Assembly (NCBI GenBank): GCA_024760905.1
Contig: CM045746.1
Coordinates: 11,959,466-12,023,465, forward strand
Source: Plotosus lineatus
Lineage: Eukaryota; Chordata; Actinopteri; Siluriformes; Plotosidae
Length of the DNA: 64,000 nt
Reading direction: 5' to 3'
Below are positions 42,825 through 53,476 of the stretch, one piece after another. The notes beneath the pieces were generated by a model that did no database searches, was not told where the DNA came from, and worked only from the letters and a program-made list of their open reading frames with translations. The translations under genes and the position numbers were made by a program. Every line of letters begins with the position of its first letter. The stretch's first letter is position 1.

Positions 42825-43112
42825 AAACGGTGGCATAGTGACTAGCAGGTCCACCTCATAGCATGAAGGCCCTGGGTTCAAATCCCAGGGTCAGGTGTTT
42901 CTTTGTGGAAACCATGTTCACCATGTTCATGCTTGCATGGGATTTTCTCCAACAGTCCAACAACATGCATATTAGGCTAATTCACTTTTCCAAATTAATC
43001 ATAGGTGTGAGTTTGTATGTGAATACTTGTGTGTGTTTTTGTCCTGCAATGGTCAGGGGAGTTGTTAAGGGTGTACCCCGCCTTCGTCCAGTGTTAGCTG
43101 AGATTGAAGGCT
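42825..43112 (+). mobile_element. SINE family 2 copy
   Basis: GTGGCATAGTGACTAGCAGG gives the A box and GGGTTCAAATCCC the B box. The body continues CCATGTTCATGCTTGCATGG and CATGCATATTAGGCTAATTC, and tail sequence GTGTTAGCTGAGATTGAAGG follows. The extreme 3' end is replaced by unrelated sequence. Confidence 0.8.
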
Positions 43113-43114
43113 AA

Positions 43115-43736
43115 TTTGTACCACTCCTGATAGAGCGATGTGCAATTCCTGCATATTAATTTGAAAAAAAAAAAAACAAACAAACAAACCTTGATACAGT
43201 ATGTGCTTTCTAATATTTGGATATTCTGTGATCTTTTATGTGAGCTAATTAGAAAAAATTTGTGGCTTATTAGGAAATATTTTAATCAAATTAAGCTCTG
43301 AGCCACAGATTTACATCTGTTATGTGCCTATAAATAATATCATCCTACTTCAAAACATTCAGTTCCCTTGAATGCACATGTAAGAAGAAACATTTGATGT
43401 AAAATTCAAGATGCTTACAGATTAAAACACACACGCGCATGCATTGTGTTTACCCTTATGAAAAACAAATCAGTCTAATGCGATTGTCTGTGTTCGGGCA
43501 TGTTGGGAGAACAGTGTCACTAAGCTCTTGTGGCAAGGTTAAAGCCCTCACTAATTCAGCATGTCAGGCAGAAAACATCACTAATGATACGTTTTATAAT
43601 TGGACTGATCCAAATGAAGTGGTTTTATTCATTTAGAAAAGGAAAATGAGTATCTCACACACTGAAAACCACAAGATGCACAACACTTATCTCTATAAAT
43701 AACAATTTTTTTTATTTTTTTTTGATTGATTGATTA
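43115..43736. other. no gene or element recognised
   Basis: AT-rich. An A-run with CAAACAAACAAAC lies near 43166-43189. No open frame with a motif was found. Confidence 0.4.
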
Positions 43737-44033
43737 ACTTTGGGTTTTTACACCCGAGCCTAGTGGCTCATCAGGCTGGTGCTTATCCCCGGTTTCCGTA
43801 GCGTGAAGCAATCAGGAGTTGAACTCCTCCTGGATGGGACGCTAGTCCATCGCAGGTTACCTTCCCAGTATATTTTTACTGGTACCCATTTATACTGCTG
43901 GGTGAACAGAGGCACACTTGTGGTTGAGACCTTGCCCAGGGGTCTTAGCACAGTGAGGGTCTCAGTGGGATTTGAACTCACAACCTCCTGATCATGAGCG
44001 CAGCACCCTAACCACTACACCACCAGCTCCACT
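43737..44033 (-). mobile_element. tRNA-derived SINE family 3
   Basis: On the minus strand it begins GGAGCTGGTGGTGTAGTGGT (A box) and has GAGTTCAAATCCC as B box, then the common family 3 body (reversed on the plus strand as CACACTTGTGGTTGAGACCT and TTATACTGCTGGGTGAACAG). The plus-strand left edge shows a TTTTTTTGATTGATTGATT tail, read as (AATC)n on the SINE strand. Confidence 0.85.
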
Positions 44034-44145
44034 AACGATTGTAGCTCATATAAACAGTATTTCAAATATAACTGCAAAAACACACAACATTTCTCTACCC
44101 AAAAAAGTCACCTCAGTACGGTCCTACGGAGGAAATACTATATAA

Positions 44146-44740
44146 CAAAGATCCCCAACTGTTTCATTACCGCAGACCGGTCAACGCTTGACAATTCTAC
44201 CACGGACCGGGGGGAGGGGGTGTCATAGATTGTTTATATTGTAAATAGAATTTATTTTCTAAAATATTATTATTACTATTATTATTATTATTATTACTAC
44301 TATTATAATTAAAAATAATACAAAGAAGAAGAAGAAGAAGAAGAAGAAGCACTCCATGAATGTTATTTTTCAACAACTGAAATAAAGTAGGTTGGGAAGT
44401 AGAGCTTGTACTTTTCTATAAAAAAAACCCAAAACCACAGGTGATGGTGCACCAGCTGGGAGAATGAAGGTTCAGGCTTAGTCTCACCCAAAATCCCCAC
44501 TATTGTTTGAAACATGTCCAACTCGCCTCTGTTCATGTGTTCAACCCTTGTGGGTTACATTTTAGCGCTCAAATGACCGACATGCAGCCGAGAGAATCTG
44601 GTCATTTTTCAAAATAAGAGATTTTTCAAAAATACAGATCGTTCAGATTCAGATAATAAATAAAATCGAAATAATTAATTATTTCTTCTGTGGACCGGTA
44701 CCAATTGATACTGGTACCAACTGGTGGTTGGGGACCCCTG
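44146..44740. mobile_element. hAT MITE, same family as 24130-25320, inverted
   Basis: It starts CAAAGATCCCCAACTG and ends GTTGGGGACCCCTG. The interior CACTCCATGAATGTTATTTT and AACCCTTGTGGGTTACATTT match the 24 kb element in the opposite orientation. The flanks CTATATAA and CTATACAC agree at six of eight positions. An (AGA)n run lies at 44323-44348. Confidence 0.82.
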
Positions 44741-44811
44741 CTATACACTATCCAGCCACTATAATACAAACATTTGTACACCTGCATACCCATGCTGTTA
44801 TCCAATTAGCC

Positions 44812-45262
44812 AATCAGGAGACAGCATGGCAATGTGTATTATGATGCAGAAATGTGGATCTGAATGCTGGAGGATGACAAGATCATTCCACACCACATGC
44901 CTTCGAAAAATCCTCCGAATCTTCTGGCCCGAGAAGATCTCCAACAAGGTCCTGCTGAGATGATGTAAGCAAGTCGACATGGGTACCATCATTACAAGAA
45001 GAAAATGGAAATGGATTGGACATGTGCTGTGGAAAGACCAGCAGTCTATAGCAAGAACAGCATTGCACTGGACCCCAAATGGAAAGAGGAAGAGAGGGAG
45101 ACCAAGAGTAACGTGTAGGACATTGGAGAGTGAGATGGAAACCATGAAGCATTCTTGGGGTTCTTTGAAAAGGATGGCTCAGGACAGGCAGTGGTGGGGG
45201 AACTTTGTTGCTGCCCTACACACCACTGAGTGTAATGGTTAAATGATGATGATAGGTCAGGA
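44812..45262 (+). mobile_element. LINE C-terminal fragment
   Basis: Frames 44724-44963 and 44979-45242 read SFHTTCLRKILRIFWPEKIS, a frame break, then RKWKWIGHVLWKDQQSIA, LHWTPNGKRKRGRPRVT and DRQWWGNFVAALHTTECNG. This R-W-IGHVLRKD...KRKRGRP pattern is the C-terminal end of a widespread animal LINE group. The ATGATGATGA run (45242-45253) looks like its tail. Confidence 0.8.
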
Positions 45263-45736
45263 GCTTCGAATGCTTGTTCCAAACATATGAGAAAAATTGC
45301 CAAAATTGGGAAGCTGCATTGTGCCAGATTGGATTGCTTTATCTCTGAAACTGCTGATTTCCTGGGAATTTCATGCTTAAAAGTCTATATTGGTTAGACA
45401 GAAAAGTTTAAAAAAAAATTGTTGATGAGAGAGGTCAAAGGAGAATGACCAGATGGAATCAAACTGACAGAAAGGCTATGGGAACTCAAATAATCACTCT
45501 TGCATCTCAGTGTGCACAGCATGCTATCCCTGTGAGGATGGCTACAGCAGTAGCAGACCAGTAGAACATTACACTTCTGTCAATCATCAACAGGAATCTC
45601 TTTGCACTGAGACTGTACAGACGAGCTCTGCCTGGTTTGATGTCTGCTTCATATCATAGCCATCTGCAGCATGAATCCACCAACCTGAGTATAAATAGTA
45701 CCGGCTGGTGGGGGTTCTGTAACGATGTGGGGAATA

Positions 45737-46006
45737 CAGTGGTACCTCACCTTACGAAATTAATCTGTTCCAGAGCTTTTTTCGTAACCTGCATTTTTCG
45801 TAAGATGAACCGCATTTTACATGTAAAACGCGTGATTTGTTCCAAAGCTCCCAATACTACCCCTAAACCCTTTAAAAATGATAAAAACCTCCTTCTGCTT
45901 CAATATCGTACCGATGGAAGACGGGTTTGGCCATATTCCTTTGTGATATCACTCGAGCCCTTTTCTTCTTCTCACTCGCACCGGAAAACACACACACACG
46001 CGCGTG

Positions 46007-46058
<52 letters not shown>

Positions 46059-46577
46059 CGCGTGCGTGTTGACCATGTCTTCTTAGCAGAGTTTTAATCT
46101 TACAAATGTTTATGGAAGGTTAAAAGCCTGAGTCAGGAAATAAAGCATAAAACAACAGTAACTCTGTCCTTTACACGAAAAGCATCATGGTGGATTCAGC
46201 TCTATAATAGGCAATGGGAGGTAGATGTGTCATTCCTCCTAGGCAATGATGTCTAAGATGGCGTCAGGTCAAGATGGCGTCCCTGTCCAAGCTGGCGTCA
46301 GGTGGACCTGTCCAAGATGGCGCGCGAGTGTAGGCGATATGAACGACAGCTCAGTTGCTAGCCAAATATGAGGCCAGCGGGGCGAGATGTTTGAACGTCA
46401 TTGATGGGAGAGCAGCTTCTACATTGTTTTAATGTTTGAATGGCACGTTTGAATTTTTAAGATGGCGCTTTCGTAACGTGAACTAGTTTCGTATCCTGAG
46501 AAAAAATTTTTGGGAAAATGCTTTTCGGCACCTGAATTTTTTGTTTGGTGAGACTTTCGTGAGGTGAGGTACCACTG
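45737..46577. mobile_element. Tigger-like MITE, family D
   Basis: It starts CAGTGGTACCTCACCTTACG and ends GAGGTGAGGTACCACTG, with TA at 45735-45736 and 46578-46579. The subterminal TCGTAACCTG and TTTCGTAACGTGAA are also mirrored. The host sequence GGGGAA-TA resumes TA-GTTTTC as in other Tc1 copies, so the target is the decayed Tc1. It has internal (GT)n/(GC)n near 46010-46070 and a short tandem AAGATGGCGTC-type repeat at 46252-46325, but no coding frame. Confidence 0.9.
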
Positions 46578-46959
46578 TAGTTTTCTTTGTAACTATCGTT
46601 TACCAAAGCTTGTATTGTTTAAATGCCACAGCTTATCTGAATAGTGTTGCAAGGACTCTTTTATGGATAAAATGTACCATCTTATTTAACATCTTGCGGC
46701 CATCATGATAATGCATCATATCTCAAAGCACAAGTCATCTTAAACTGTAGCCAAGAACATGATCACACTGACACTAGATCGAAATCTTGATGAGCACTTT
46801 TGAGATGCTGGAAAATTGCTTCAGTTATGTGATGTCGTTATGATAGATCAGAATCTCAAAAGGCTATTCCAAAATGGCATGAAAAAGTGAGGCTGATCAG
46901 AGCGCAAAGTAAGGTCCCGGCAGTGTATTAGTGAATATTAAACCTCTCCATAAGTAGCA

Positions 46960-47429
46960 TTATTATGTAAATGAATGACTAGAATATTACATTTCTCTGA
47001 CCACAGTGCTTGAATTAATATTATTATCAAGAACACTTAACACTTCGAAGCAAGTGCAACAATGAACTCATTTCATTTACATTCATTGCTTGTTACAATA
47101 AACAAATAAAAGTACAGCTGTTTTTTTAAACAATCATCTGTCTTGCTAAATCTAACATTTTACCATTTATTTTATTCTAAATTGGTCATAAGAATCAATA
47201 AATATATACAAGTAACATTCATGGATGTACGTATAGTAAGTATTGTACTATGGTAACTCGGTGATGATGATTTGTTGACAACAAAAATCAATATTAGTGT
47301 TAAAAATAGAACTGAAATATTAAATTCAATGTAAAGTAAAGACTATTCATCTCTCCGTACATACCGAATACAAAAAAATTCCTTGTTTCTAATCAGAACT
47401 TTTGAAAATCTGAATATAGCACGCAATTA
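46960..47429. other. no gene or element recognised
   Basis: AT-rich sequence with no motif seen on either strand. Confidence 0.4.
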
Positions 47430-48561
47430 CAGGGATCCCTCTCTTTCCACGGTTAATTGGGACCGAGATCCCCACGTGACCACCGAATTCCACGAAGTAG
47501 GATCAACCCCCCAACCTACCCAACGAACTAGTAGTAGCATATAGCTACACCTCCATCCTATGAGCATTCACCCCGTCTTTAAAGTCATCCTCAGCACTTA
47601 GGATTGTCTCATAGCCACCACCAAGGCTTGTCACTGGACAATGGAGCACAATGTGGTCTGTAGTTTCTGAGCCTCCTTGACAGCTACGCCAGGCATCAGA
47701 GTCTTTCAGTTTCCAGCGGTGCATGTTTGCAGCATTCCTGCTGTGTCCGGACAGAAGGCGGTTGGAGGTGACCCATTGTTTCTGGTTGCAGCTCTCAAAA
47801 ACTGGCAACTTTTCTGTAGGGTCAAGTATGATGTTGCTTCCCTTGGGAGCGTCCTGGTTCCACATTGTTTTCCATTCTTCAGTAAGGGTGAAGTCTTCAA
47901 CTTTTGATTTGTAGAATGGATTCCTGGATTTCAACCTTGAGGTTGTTGGCACACTGTCCATGACGATTTTCAAAGGAATTTGTTTGGTGTTTTTATGCAT
48001 TTTCTGGTTTGCTTCTTGTCTTCTCAGCAATGGTGGTGCAATGGCACGTATGGTTGGGAGCCATTGTGATGGGGTTGACTTGAGACATCCAGACACAATA
48101 CTCATTGTTTCTCTGAGTTTGACAGCAATTTTCACGCCCCCCCCCCCCTCCCCGACTGACGTATACGTACATGTATATGTGTATATAATGTCAATAAATA
48201 AATATTCAAAGCTATAAATGCTTATAATAACAATTAAACATTACAAAAATAATGCATAAGATGTAAATAAAATATAAACACACGCAGATGCGCGTGCACG
48301 CACTCAGATGTGCACCTCACAAAAATGTAACTAGTTTTGATGGGGGGTTTTGGGTTGTTTTTTGTTTTGTGTTTGTTTTAGGGTTTTTTTTTTTGCATAA
48401 TTGGCCTTGTCTTTGCAACATTTCCTTAACTTTTTCCTCTATTCTTCCTTAATTTCCTTATTTTTTTTAATTCGATAAATATTTTTTATAAAAAAAAAAA
48501 AAAAAAAACGTGATGCACTGAAGCCGCATGAATTGAAGCGCGATGTAGCGAGGGATCCCTG
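47430..48561 (-). mobile_element. MITE family A copy containing a LINE fragment
   Basis: The ends CAGGGATCCCTCTCTTTCCA and GATGTAGCGAGGGATCCCTG are flanked by TA at 47428-47429 and 48562-48563. The left arm stops at GGATCAACCCCCCAACC (about 47513) and the family A body resumes near CCCCTCCCCGACTGACGTAT (48147). The sequence between is foreign to the MITE. Confidence 0.9.
47514..48137 (-). mobile_element. LINE C-terminal fragment inside MITE A
   Basis: The 196-codon minus-strand frame (47545-48135) reads TLTEEWKTMWNQDAPKGSN, then TEKLPVFESCNQKQWVTSNR, RNAANMHRWKLKDSDAWRSC and TTDHIVLHCPVTSLGGG. The W..LNR-like, C..G..ET..HIV..CP arrangement is the C-terminal zinc-knuckle region of a LINE. The specific clade is uncertain. 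The frame is open and may be a young or selected remnant, or simply have escaped stops by chance. Confidence 0.68.
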
Positions 48562-48954
48562 TACTTGGTTTGTTTGTTTTTTTAATAGAGAAATGAGACG
48601 ACTGAACTAATTTGGCTGAAGCCTTAAAAGCTTTTAAAGCTAAATGTAGGTAAAGTGACTGAAGCTGAACAATCTGCCCTGGATGAGCAGTCTTTTACCT
48701 GTACATTTATCATGTATTAAACGCTGAAAGTCTGAACAACTGTCTATAGAACAGCAGCCTTGAAATTCCAAACATCTTTAAAAAATCAAACGATTTCAAA
48801 CAGAACCAAACCATTCTCACCACCACACTCTCGGCATCTAATGCTTAATGTATTGCCTGGTTTTGCATTTGAAAAAATATTAAACAAATAATTTCTAGGT
48901 GCAGGTACTGATGAAAAACCAGGAAATTATTTTTTCTGCCTAAGCTATACTGCT

Positions 48955-49262
48955 GATCTGTCAGGGTTGTAGGGGAACACCACAGCCAATCCCAGCTGAC
49001 ATTGGCCGAGCGGTAGAGTACAGTCTAAACAGGTTGTTTGGCTGTTTCAGGGTTAAAAAAGAGAAAAACAATCACACACACTCCTATGGGCAACTTGGAG
49101 AAGCTGGTCTGATATGCATATCTTCAGATTTTGGGAGGCGACGGGGTACCGAGATAAATTTACACAAGCACATAGAAAGGGCCATGTTGGCCACCAGGCT
49201 TGAATCCTGAAGCTTTTTAAAGTGAGATGACGGTGTTGACCACTTAACCACGATTCCATCTT
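48955..49262 (-). mobile_element. SINE family 2, diverged
   Basis: Reverse orientation with CACAGCCAATCCCAGCTGAC, CACACACTCCTATGGGCAAC, GATATGCATATCTTCAGATT and the head end GACCACTTAACCACGATTCC. Confidence 0.7.
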
Positions 49263-49359
49263 AAAGGCAAGACTAGTCTGCAGTCTGTATCAGCCGTGTA
49301 AGTCAATTGATTCGGTACAATCTGGTAAAAATGATCTTCTACACTGAAATGTACTTCTG

Positions 49360-49710
49360 GGCCACATGGTTGCATAGTGGTTGGTACATCTGCCTCACAG
49401 CAAGAAGGTCCTTGGTTCAAGTTCTGGGCTTGGTGAGGGTGTTTTTTTTTTTGTTTGTTTTTTTTTGCATGTTCTCTCTGTGTGCTTGCAGGGATTCCTT
49501 TGGATACTTTGTTTTCTTCCTACAGACCAAAAACACACACGTTTGGCTCATTCGTTGTTCCTAACTACCCCTCTGTGTGTGATTGGATGGCGATGGATTG
49601 GCGAGTTGTTCAGGATCTACAATGCCTTCGTCCAAAGTCAGCTGAGATTCTCCAGCCTCCCCACAATTCTAGTAGGATGAAATGCTTCAGCGAATAAATG
49701 AATGAATGAA
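49360..49710 (+). mobile_element. SINE family 2 copy
   Basis: GGTTGCATAGTGGTTGG gives the A box and CCTTGGTTCAAGTTC a weak B box, with CATCTGCCTCACAGCAAGAA between. The body TTTGCATGTTCTCTCTGTGT and the tail GAATAAATGAATGAATGAAA follow. A T-run near 49442-49467 interrupts it. Confidence 0.82.
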
Positions 49711-49929
49711 AATCTGATCCTATATATGGAGTATCTTTTGAAGACTAGCATTCAAACCAGTATTTTTTGTAATTGGTCCAAAACCATAAAGTCAGTCTCC
49801 ATGTAGGGTCCTCAATATTAACTTTTTCTATTTGTAGAGATAGCAAGCACTGAGAACTACTTACTTAAGGTTCTAAGATGATCCTGTGAACCTTTTTTCC
49901 ACTCCATCTTTAATATACGGTATAATTAT

Positions 49930-49935
49930 TTTATT
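49930..49935 (-). terminator. possible polyadenylation signal for the receptor gene
   Basis: TTTATT on the plus strand reads AATAAA on the minus strand, about 120 bp past the receptor stop codon. The short distance is plausible, but AT-rich sequence gives this hexamer by chance. Confidence 0.3.
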
Positions 49936-50052
49936 AAAAAAACACTGCCTTTTGAAAAATGATATGATCATCTCGGGGTACAAACACAGTCACCCCATAG
50001 GTTCTTGCATCCATGGAGACACCCAGTTGACATAGCACTTTGAGTGCTTCTC

Positions 50053-50469
50053 CTAGATATCTGCGCTGCTAAGTTTCATAGATGTCTTGGACAGGTCACT
50101 CTGGATGGTGGACATTGCAACAGTGTCGTACTCTTCTTCTCTTTTAGACAGTCTCTTGCAGAGCCGAAAGGACTGCAGGTCACGCTGGAAGTTGCGATTC
50201 AGGAAGCCGTAGAAAATGGGGTTGATGCAGATGGAGCACATGGCAGTCAGATGACACAGCAAGAACAGGGGATTGTGGGTGCAGTTCATGGTCACTTCAT
50301 GGTTCCAGTCAACAATGGCATTGAAGACGTTGAGTGGCAGCCAGCAGATAGCGAAAGCCACCACAATAGAAAACAGCATAACATTGATGCGTTTGGTCTC
50401 ATGGCTGCGGTACTTGTTCTCACGTATTCGCTCCATTACACTCTTCCGCTGCCTCAGACGGATGTAGAT
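50053..50469 (-). CDS. npy1r: neuropeptide Y receptor, Y1 type, last coding exon (TM6-TM7-tail)
   Basis: This exon encodes the C-terminal 138 residues of a rhodopsin-family GPCR for NPY/PYY peptides, which acts in the plasma membrane mainly through Gi. Seen directly: the exon opens IYIRLRQRKSV (end of TM5 and loop 3), then KYRSHETKRIN. TM6 (about residues 28-50) carries CWLP at 42-45. The third extracellular loop is DWNHE...NC. TM7 (about 68-90) carries NPIFY at 83-87, followed by FLNRNFQRDLQ. Cys104 is a possible palmitoylation site, and the tail ends YDTVAMSTIQSDLSKTSM...SSADI and TAG. The upstream sequence is a pyrimidine-rich tract and TTTAG, a good acceptor, phase 0. Y1 genes are known to have an intron just after TM5, which matches. 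The fish Y8 paralogues are the main alternative. No frame damage is seen. Confidence 0.85.
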   Translation of the reverse strand: MYIRLRQRKSVMERIRENKYRSHETKRINVMLFSIVVAFAICWLPLNVFNAIVDWNHEVTMNCTHNPLFLLCHLTAMCSICINPIFYGFLNRNFQRDLQSFRLCKRLSKREEEYDTVAMSTIQSDLSKTSMKLSSADI

Positions 50470-50510
50470 CTAAACAGAATTCGAGAGGGGATGTCATAGA
50501 AAAGAAAGGA
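50470..50510 (-). promoter_or_regulatory. splice acceptor before the receptor exon
   Basis: On the minus strand the sequence is TCCTTTCTTTTCTATGACAT, then CCCCTCTCGAATTCTGTTTAG and the exon. The AG falls at 50471-50470 and the exon frame starts with ATC. The position after TM5 agrees with the known intron of Y1-type receptor genes. Confidence 0.75.
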
Positions 50511-50755
50511 AAAAGCAAAGAAAAAGATAGAAAGGTAGATGTTGAGCGTATGGGGGGAGAGAAAAGATGAAGATATTTAATTGTATTGTTTATATTATTC
50601 ATGTTCTGAAAGAAATTCATTTATTCATTAATTCATCTGTCAAACCACCTAATCCTACTAGGGTTGCAGGGAGGCTTGAGCCTATGTTAGCCTAATCTAG
50701 GTGAAGGTGAGATACATGTTCCTCAACAAAAAACTCTGAAAGTTCATTTACAGTC

Positions 50756-51051
50756 TTCTTCTTCTTCTTATCCTTTCGGCTGTTCCCTTCAGGGGTCGCC
50801 ACAGCGAATCATCCGCCTCCATCTCACCCTGTCCTCTGCATCTTCTTCTCTTACACCAACTACCTTCATGTCCTCCGTCACCACATCCATAAATCTTTTC
50901 TTTGGTCTTCCTCTAGGCCTTCTGCCTGATAGTTCCAAACTCAGCATCCTACTACCAATATATTCACTATCCCGCCTCTGTACATGTCCAAACCATCTCA
51001 ATGTAGCCTCTCTGACTTTGTCTCCAAAACCTCTTACATGTGCTGTCCCTA
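50756..51051 (-). mobile_element. RTE LINE 3' fragment
   Basis: The plus strand shows TCTTCTTCTTCTTATCCTTT and CGGCTGTTCCCTTCAGGGG, the reversed RTE end. The minus frame 50789-51001 reads RWFGHVQRRDSEYIGSRM and DVVTEDMKVVGVREEDAED. It is 5'-truncated after about 300 bp. Confidence 0.9.
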
Positions 51052-51138
51052 CAGTTCCACAATTTGTAAATACAGGGGTTTTTTGCAGATGAATGAACCT
51101 CTACTCTGATGCAGTCATATTATTGACTTGTTGCCAAT

Positions 51139-51510
51139 TCTTCTTCTTTTCCTTTCGGCTTTTCTCTTCAGGGGTCGCCACAGCAAACCATCCGCCACCA
51201 TCTCACCCTATCCTCTGTATCTTCTACTCTTACTCCAACTACCTTCATGTCCTCCTTCACCACATCCATAAATCTTCTCTTTGGTCTTCCTCTAGGCCTT
51301 CTGCCTGGTAGTTCCAACCTCAGCATCCTACTACCAATATACTCACTATCCCTCCTCTGTACATGTCCAAACCATCTCAATCTAGCCTCTCTGACTTTGT
51401 CTCCAAAACATCTTACATGGGCTGTCCCTCTGATGTACTCATTCCTGATCCTATCCATCCTCGTCACTCCCAAAGAGAACCTCAACATTTTCAAAATGCA
51501 AACCATAACA
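51139..51510 (-). mobile_element. RTE LINE 3' fragment with 14 bp target duplication
   Basis: ACTTGTTGCCAATT occurs at 51125-51138 and 51511-51524. The element reads CTTCTTCTTTTCCTTTCGGC on the left, and the minus frame 51168-51530 encodes MLRFSLGVTRMDRIRNEYI to the C-terminus. About 18 bp (AAAATGCAAACCATAACA) between the RTE sequence and the right duplication is extra, probably added at 5' junction formation. Confidence 0.9.
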
Positions 51511-51663
51511 ACTTGTTGCCAATTAACCAATTTAATTGCAAAATGTTCCTCCAGTTTAGTTACTTTTTCATGCCACTTAATTTTCCAGCTTTCTGTTGCC
51601 CCGTTCTCACTTTTCTTAAACTTGTTGCTGCCAAAAAATTCAAAATAAGCTAAAAAATTCTCA

Positions 51664-51975
51664 TCACTTACTCATTTGCTAAACTGCTTAATTCTACTAG
51701 GGTCACAGGAAGGCTGGAACCTATCTCAGCCAACTCAGAGTGAAGGCAGGGTAAACATTGAACAGCTCACCAAAGCATCATAGGGCCAACACATATACAG
51801 TACAACCATTCACACTCACACCTTCAGGCAATTTGAAACAGATAATTAGACAACTGTGCATGTCTTTTGACTCTGAGAGAAAACTGGAAGACCCAGAAGA
51901 AACTCATACAAGCATGGGGAGAACATGCAACTCCATACAGAGATGCCTAAGACTGAAAAAATCCAGAACCCTATG
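51664..51975 (-). mobile_element. SINE family 2, diverged
   Basis: Reverse orientation with CTGCTTAATTCTACTAGGGT, CACAGGAAGGCTGGAACCTA, AACAGCTCACCAAAGCATCA, ACAGATAATTAGACAACTGT and GGGGAGAACATGCAACTCCA. A plus-strand piece of the same tail is at about 52155-52270 (CAAGTCGGCTGAGATGGGTG, GAAAATGAGTGAATGA). Confidence 0.75.
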
Positions 51976-52269
51976 AGATTTGCAAATCATTGAATTCTGG
52001 TGTTTTTATTTGCATTTTACACAGTACTTTTGAATAATTGGGTTGAATGTGAACACACCTATGCTTCTTTAAAATCCAACAACCCAAGCATACAGTCCGT
52101 CAATGCCTTAAGCCGTAGCCCTGCTAAATTTATACAACAAAATAAATTTGCGACTCCGCAATGGCTTTGTGAGCTCTTCACCACACCTTTGCCTCAAGTC
52201 GGCTGAGATGGGTGCCAGCCACTCAATGACACTAAATAAGATGAACTGGTTTAGAAAATGAGTGAATGA

Positions 52270-52614
52270 ATTAAAAAAAATAGCACATTGTTTGTGGATG
52301 GTGATTAAAACACGAGTGCTGCCACATTGTTTGTGTTGTATGGAATGTAGGTAACTGTCAATCAAAGTGAAAATCTCAAAATCGAAACTTAAAAATAGAC
52401 CACAGGGGTCCAGACGCTACCAATGCAAAGGACCGTTTTATAATATGCCAATGTAGAACAAGCATTGCAAGTTTGAAAGGCCCAACTTCAACACGGAGCA
52501 AGTAAATATCCAGAAACTCAAGTGTGATGGACGGATGGATGAGACTCATTCCTATAGCTACCGAAGGGTGAGAGCAAAAAGTTGAATGATTAATTAATTA
52601 CATAATAAATCACT

Positions 52615-52694
<80 letters not shown>

Positions 52695-52738
52695 AGTACA
52701 GGGGGTGATTTTCCTCCCTTCAGATCTGGTTCAGTCTA

Positions 52739-52795
<57 letters not shown>

Positions 52796-53474
52796 TAATA
52801 AGTGTCTCCTTTAACCTCCAATAGCTGGCATATTGTGTGTTCACATTATGTAGAGCAAACCACACAGCAGGACTCCCCACTTTGGTAATTTTCTTCTAGA
52901 CACACAGGAATCCAACGTTTCTGAAATGTCATAGTGTATGTGTGTCTTGTGTTCCCTTTTAATCTCCAATTTATCTTTCTCTCAGCAGTAGTATGACATG
53001 ATTAGAATTTTGGTGGGGAGAGTGGGTGGGGGTGGGGGTTCTCGACATGGTGAGGGGTTAAATTCACTGACAGCAAAATTTTTAATCTGGTCGTTTAAAA
53101 GACGCAGAAAATCCCCGCGGGATCATGAATCGAGTTAACACGAGACGACAGGCTCTGGCGTTACGGTATAAGGAGAACATATTACATGGCATGGCTTTAA
53201 CATTCTTTGTAATGAGTCAAAGTTGTCATGGTAGTTGTACTTAATTGAATGAGCCTTGGTCTATTCTTGCTACACAATCTACGCTACCAGTGCCTGTAAA
53301 AATAAATAAGTCAGGTCAAGAAGACTTGAGAAGAAAGCGCAGATTACAGAAAGTCTTGAACAGTGTAGCACATCAACAGTAGATCGAGAACATTTATAGG
53401 CTTTTTGAATAAGATATTTTAAAAGAACTCTGTAAAAATACTATCATTAATGTCATTATCACGGTTTACCGATG
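52270..53474. other. no gene recognised; two long (TG)n tracts
   Basis: TG runs occupy about 52615-52691 and 52741-52795. The rest shows no coding motif or element end. Confidence 0.5.
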
Positions 53475-53476
53475 TA

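Larger units (their letters stand above)
44743..46940 (+). mobile_element. decayed Tc1-like element with two insertions
   Basis: The left end TACACTATCCAGCCACTATA resembles the CCGGCCACTTTATTAGG ends of a common fish Tc1 group. Readable pieces include GAAACTGCTGATTTCCTGGG (45345), GAGAGAGGTCAAAGGAGAAT (45428), GGCTGGTGGGGGTTCTGTAA with GATGTGGGGAA (45704-45734), and after the inserted MITE, GTTTAAATGCCACAGCTTAT (46616) and CATGATAATGCATCATATCT (46704). A LINE piece (about 44812-45262) and a Tigger-like MITE (45737-46577) lie inside. The right end is not defined. Group assignment is from recollection of the family. Confidence 0.75.
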
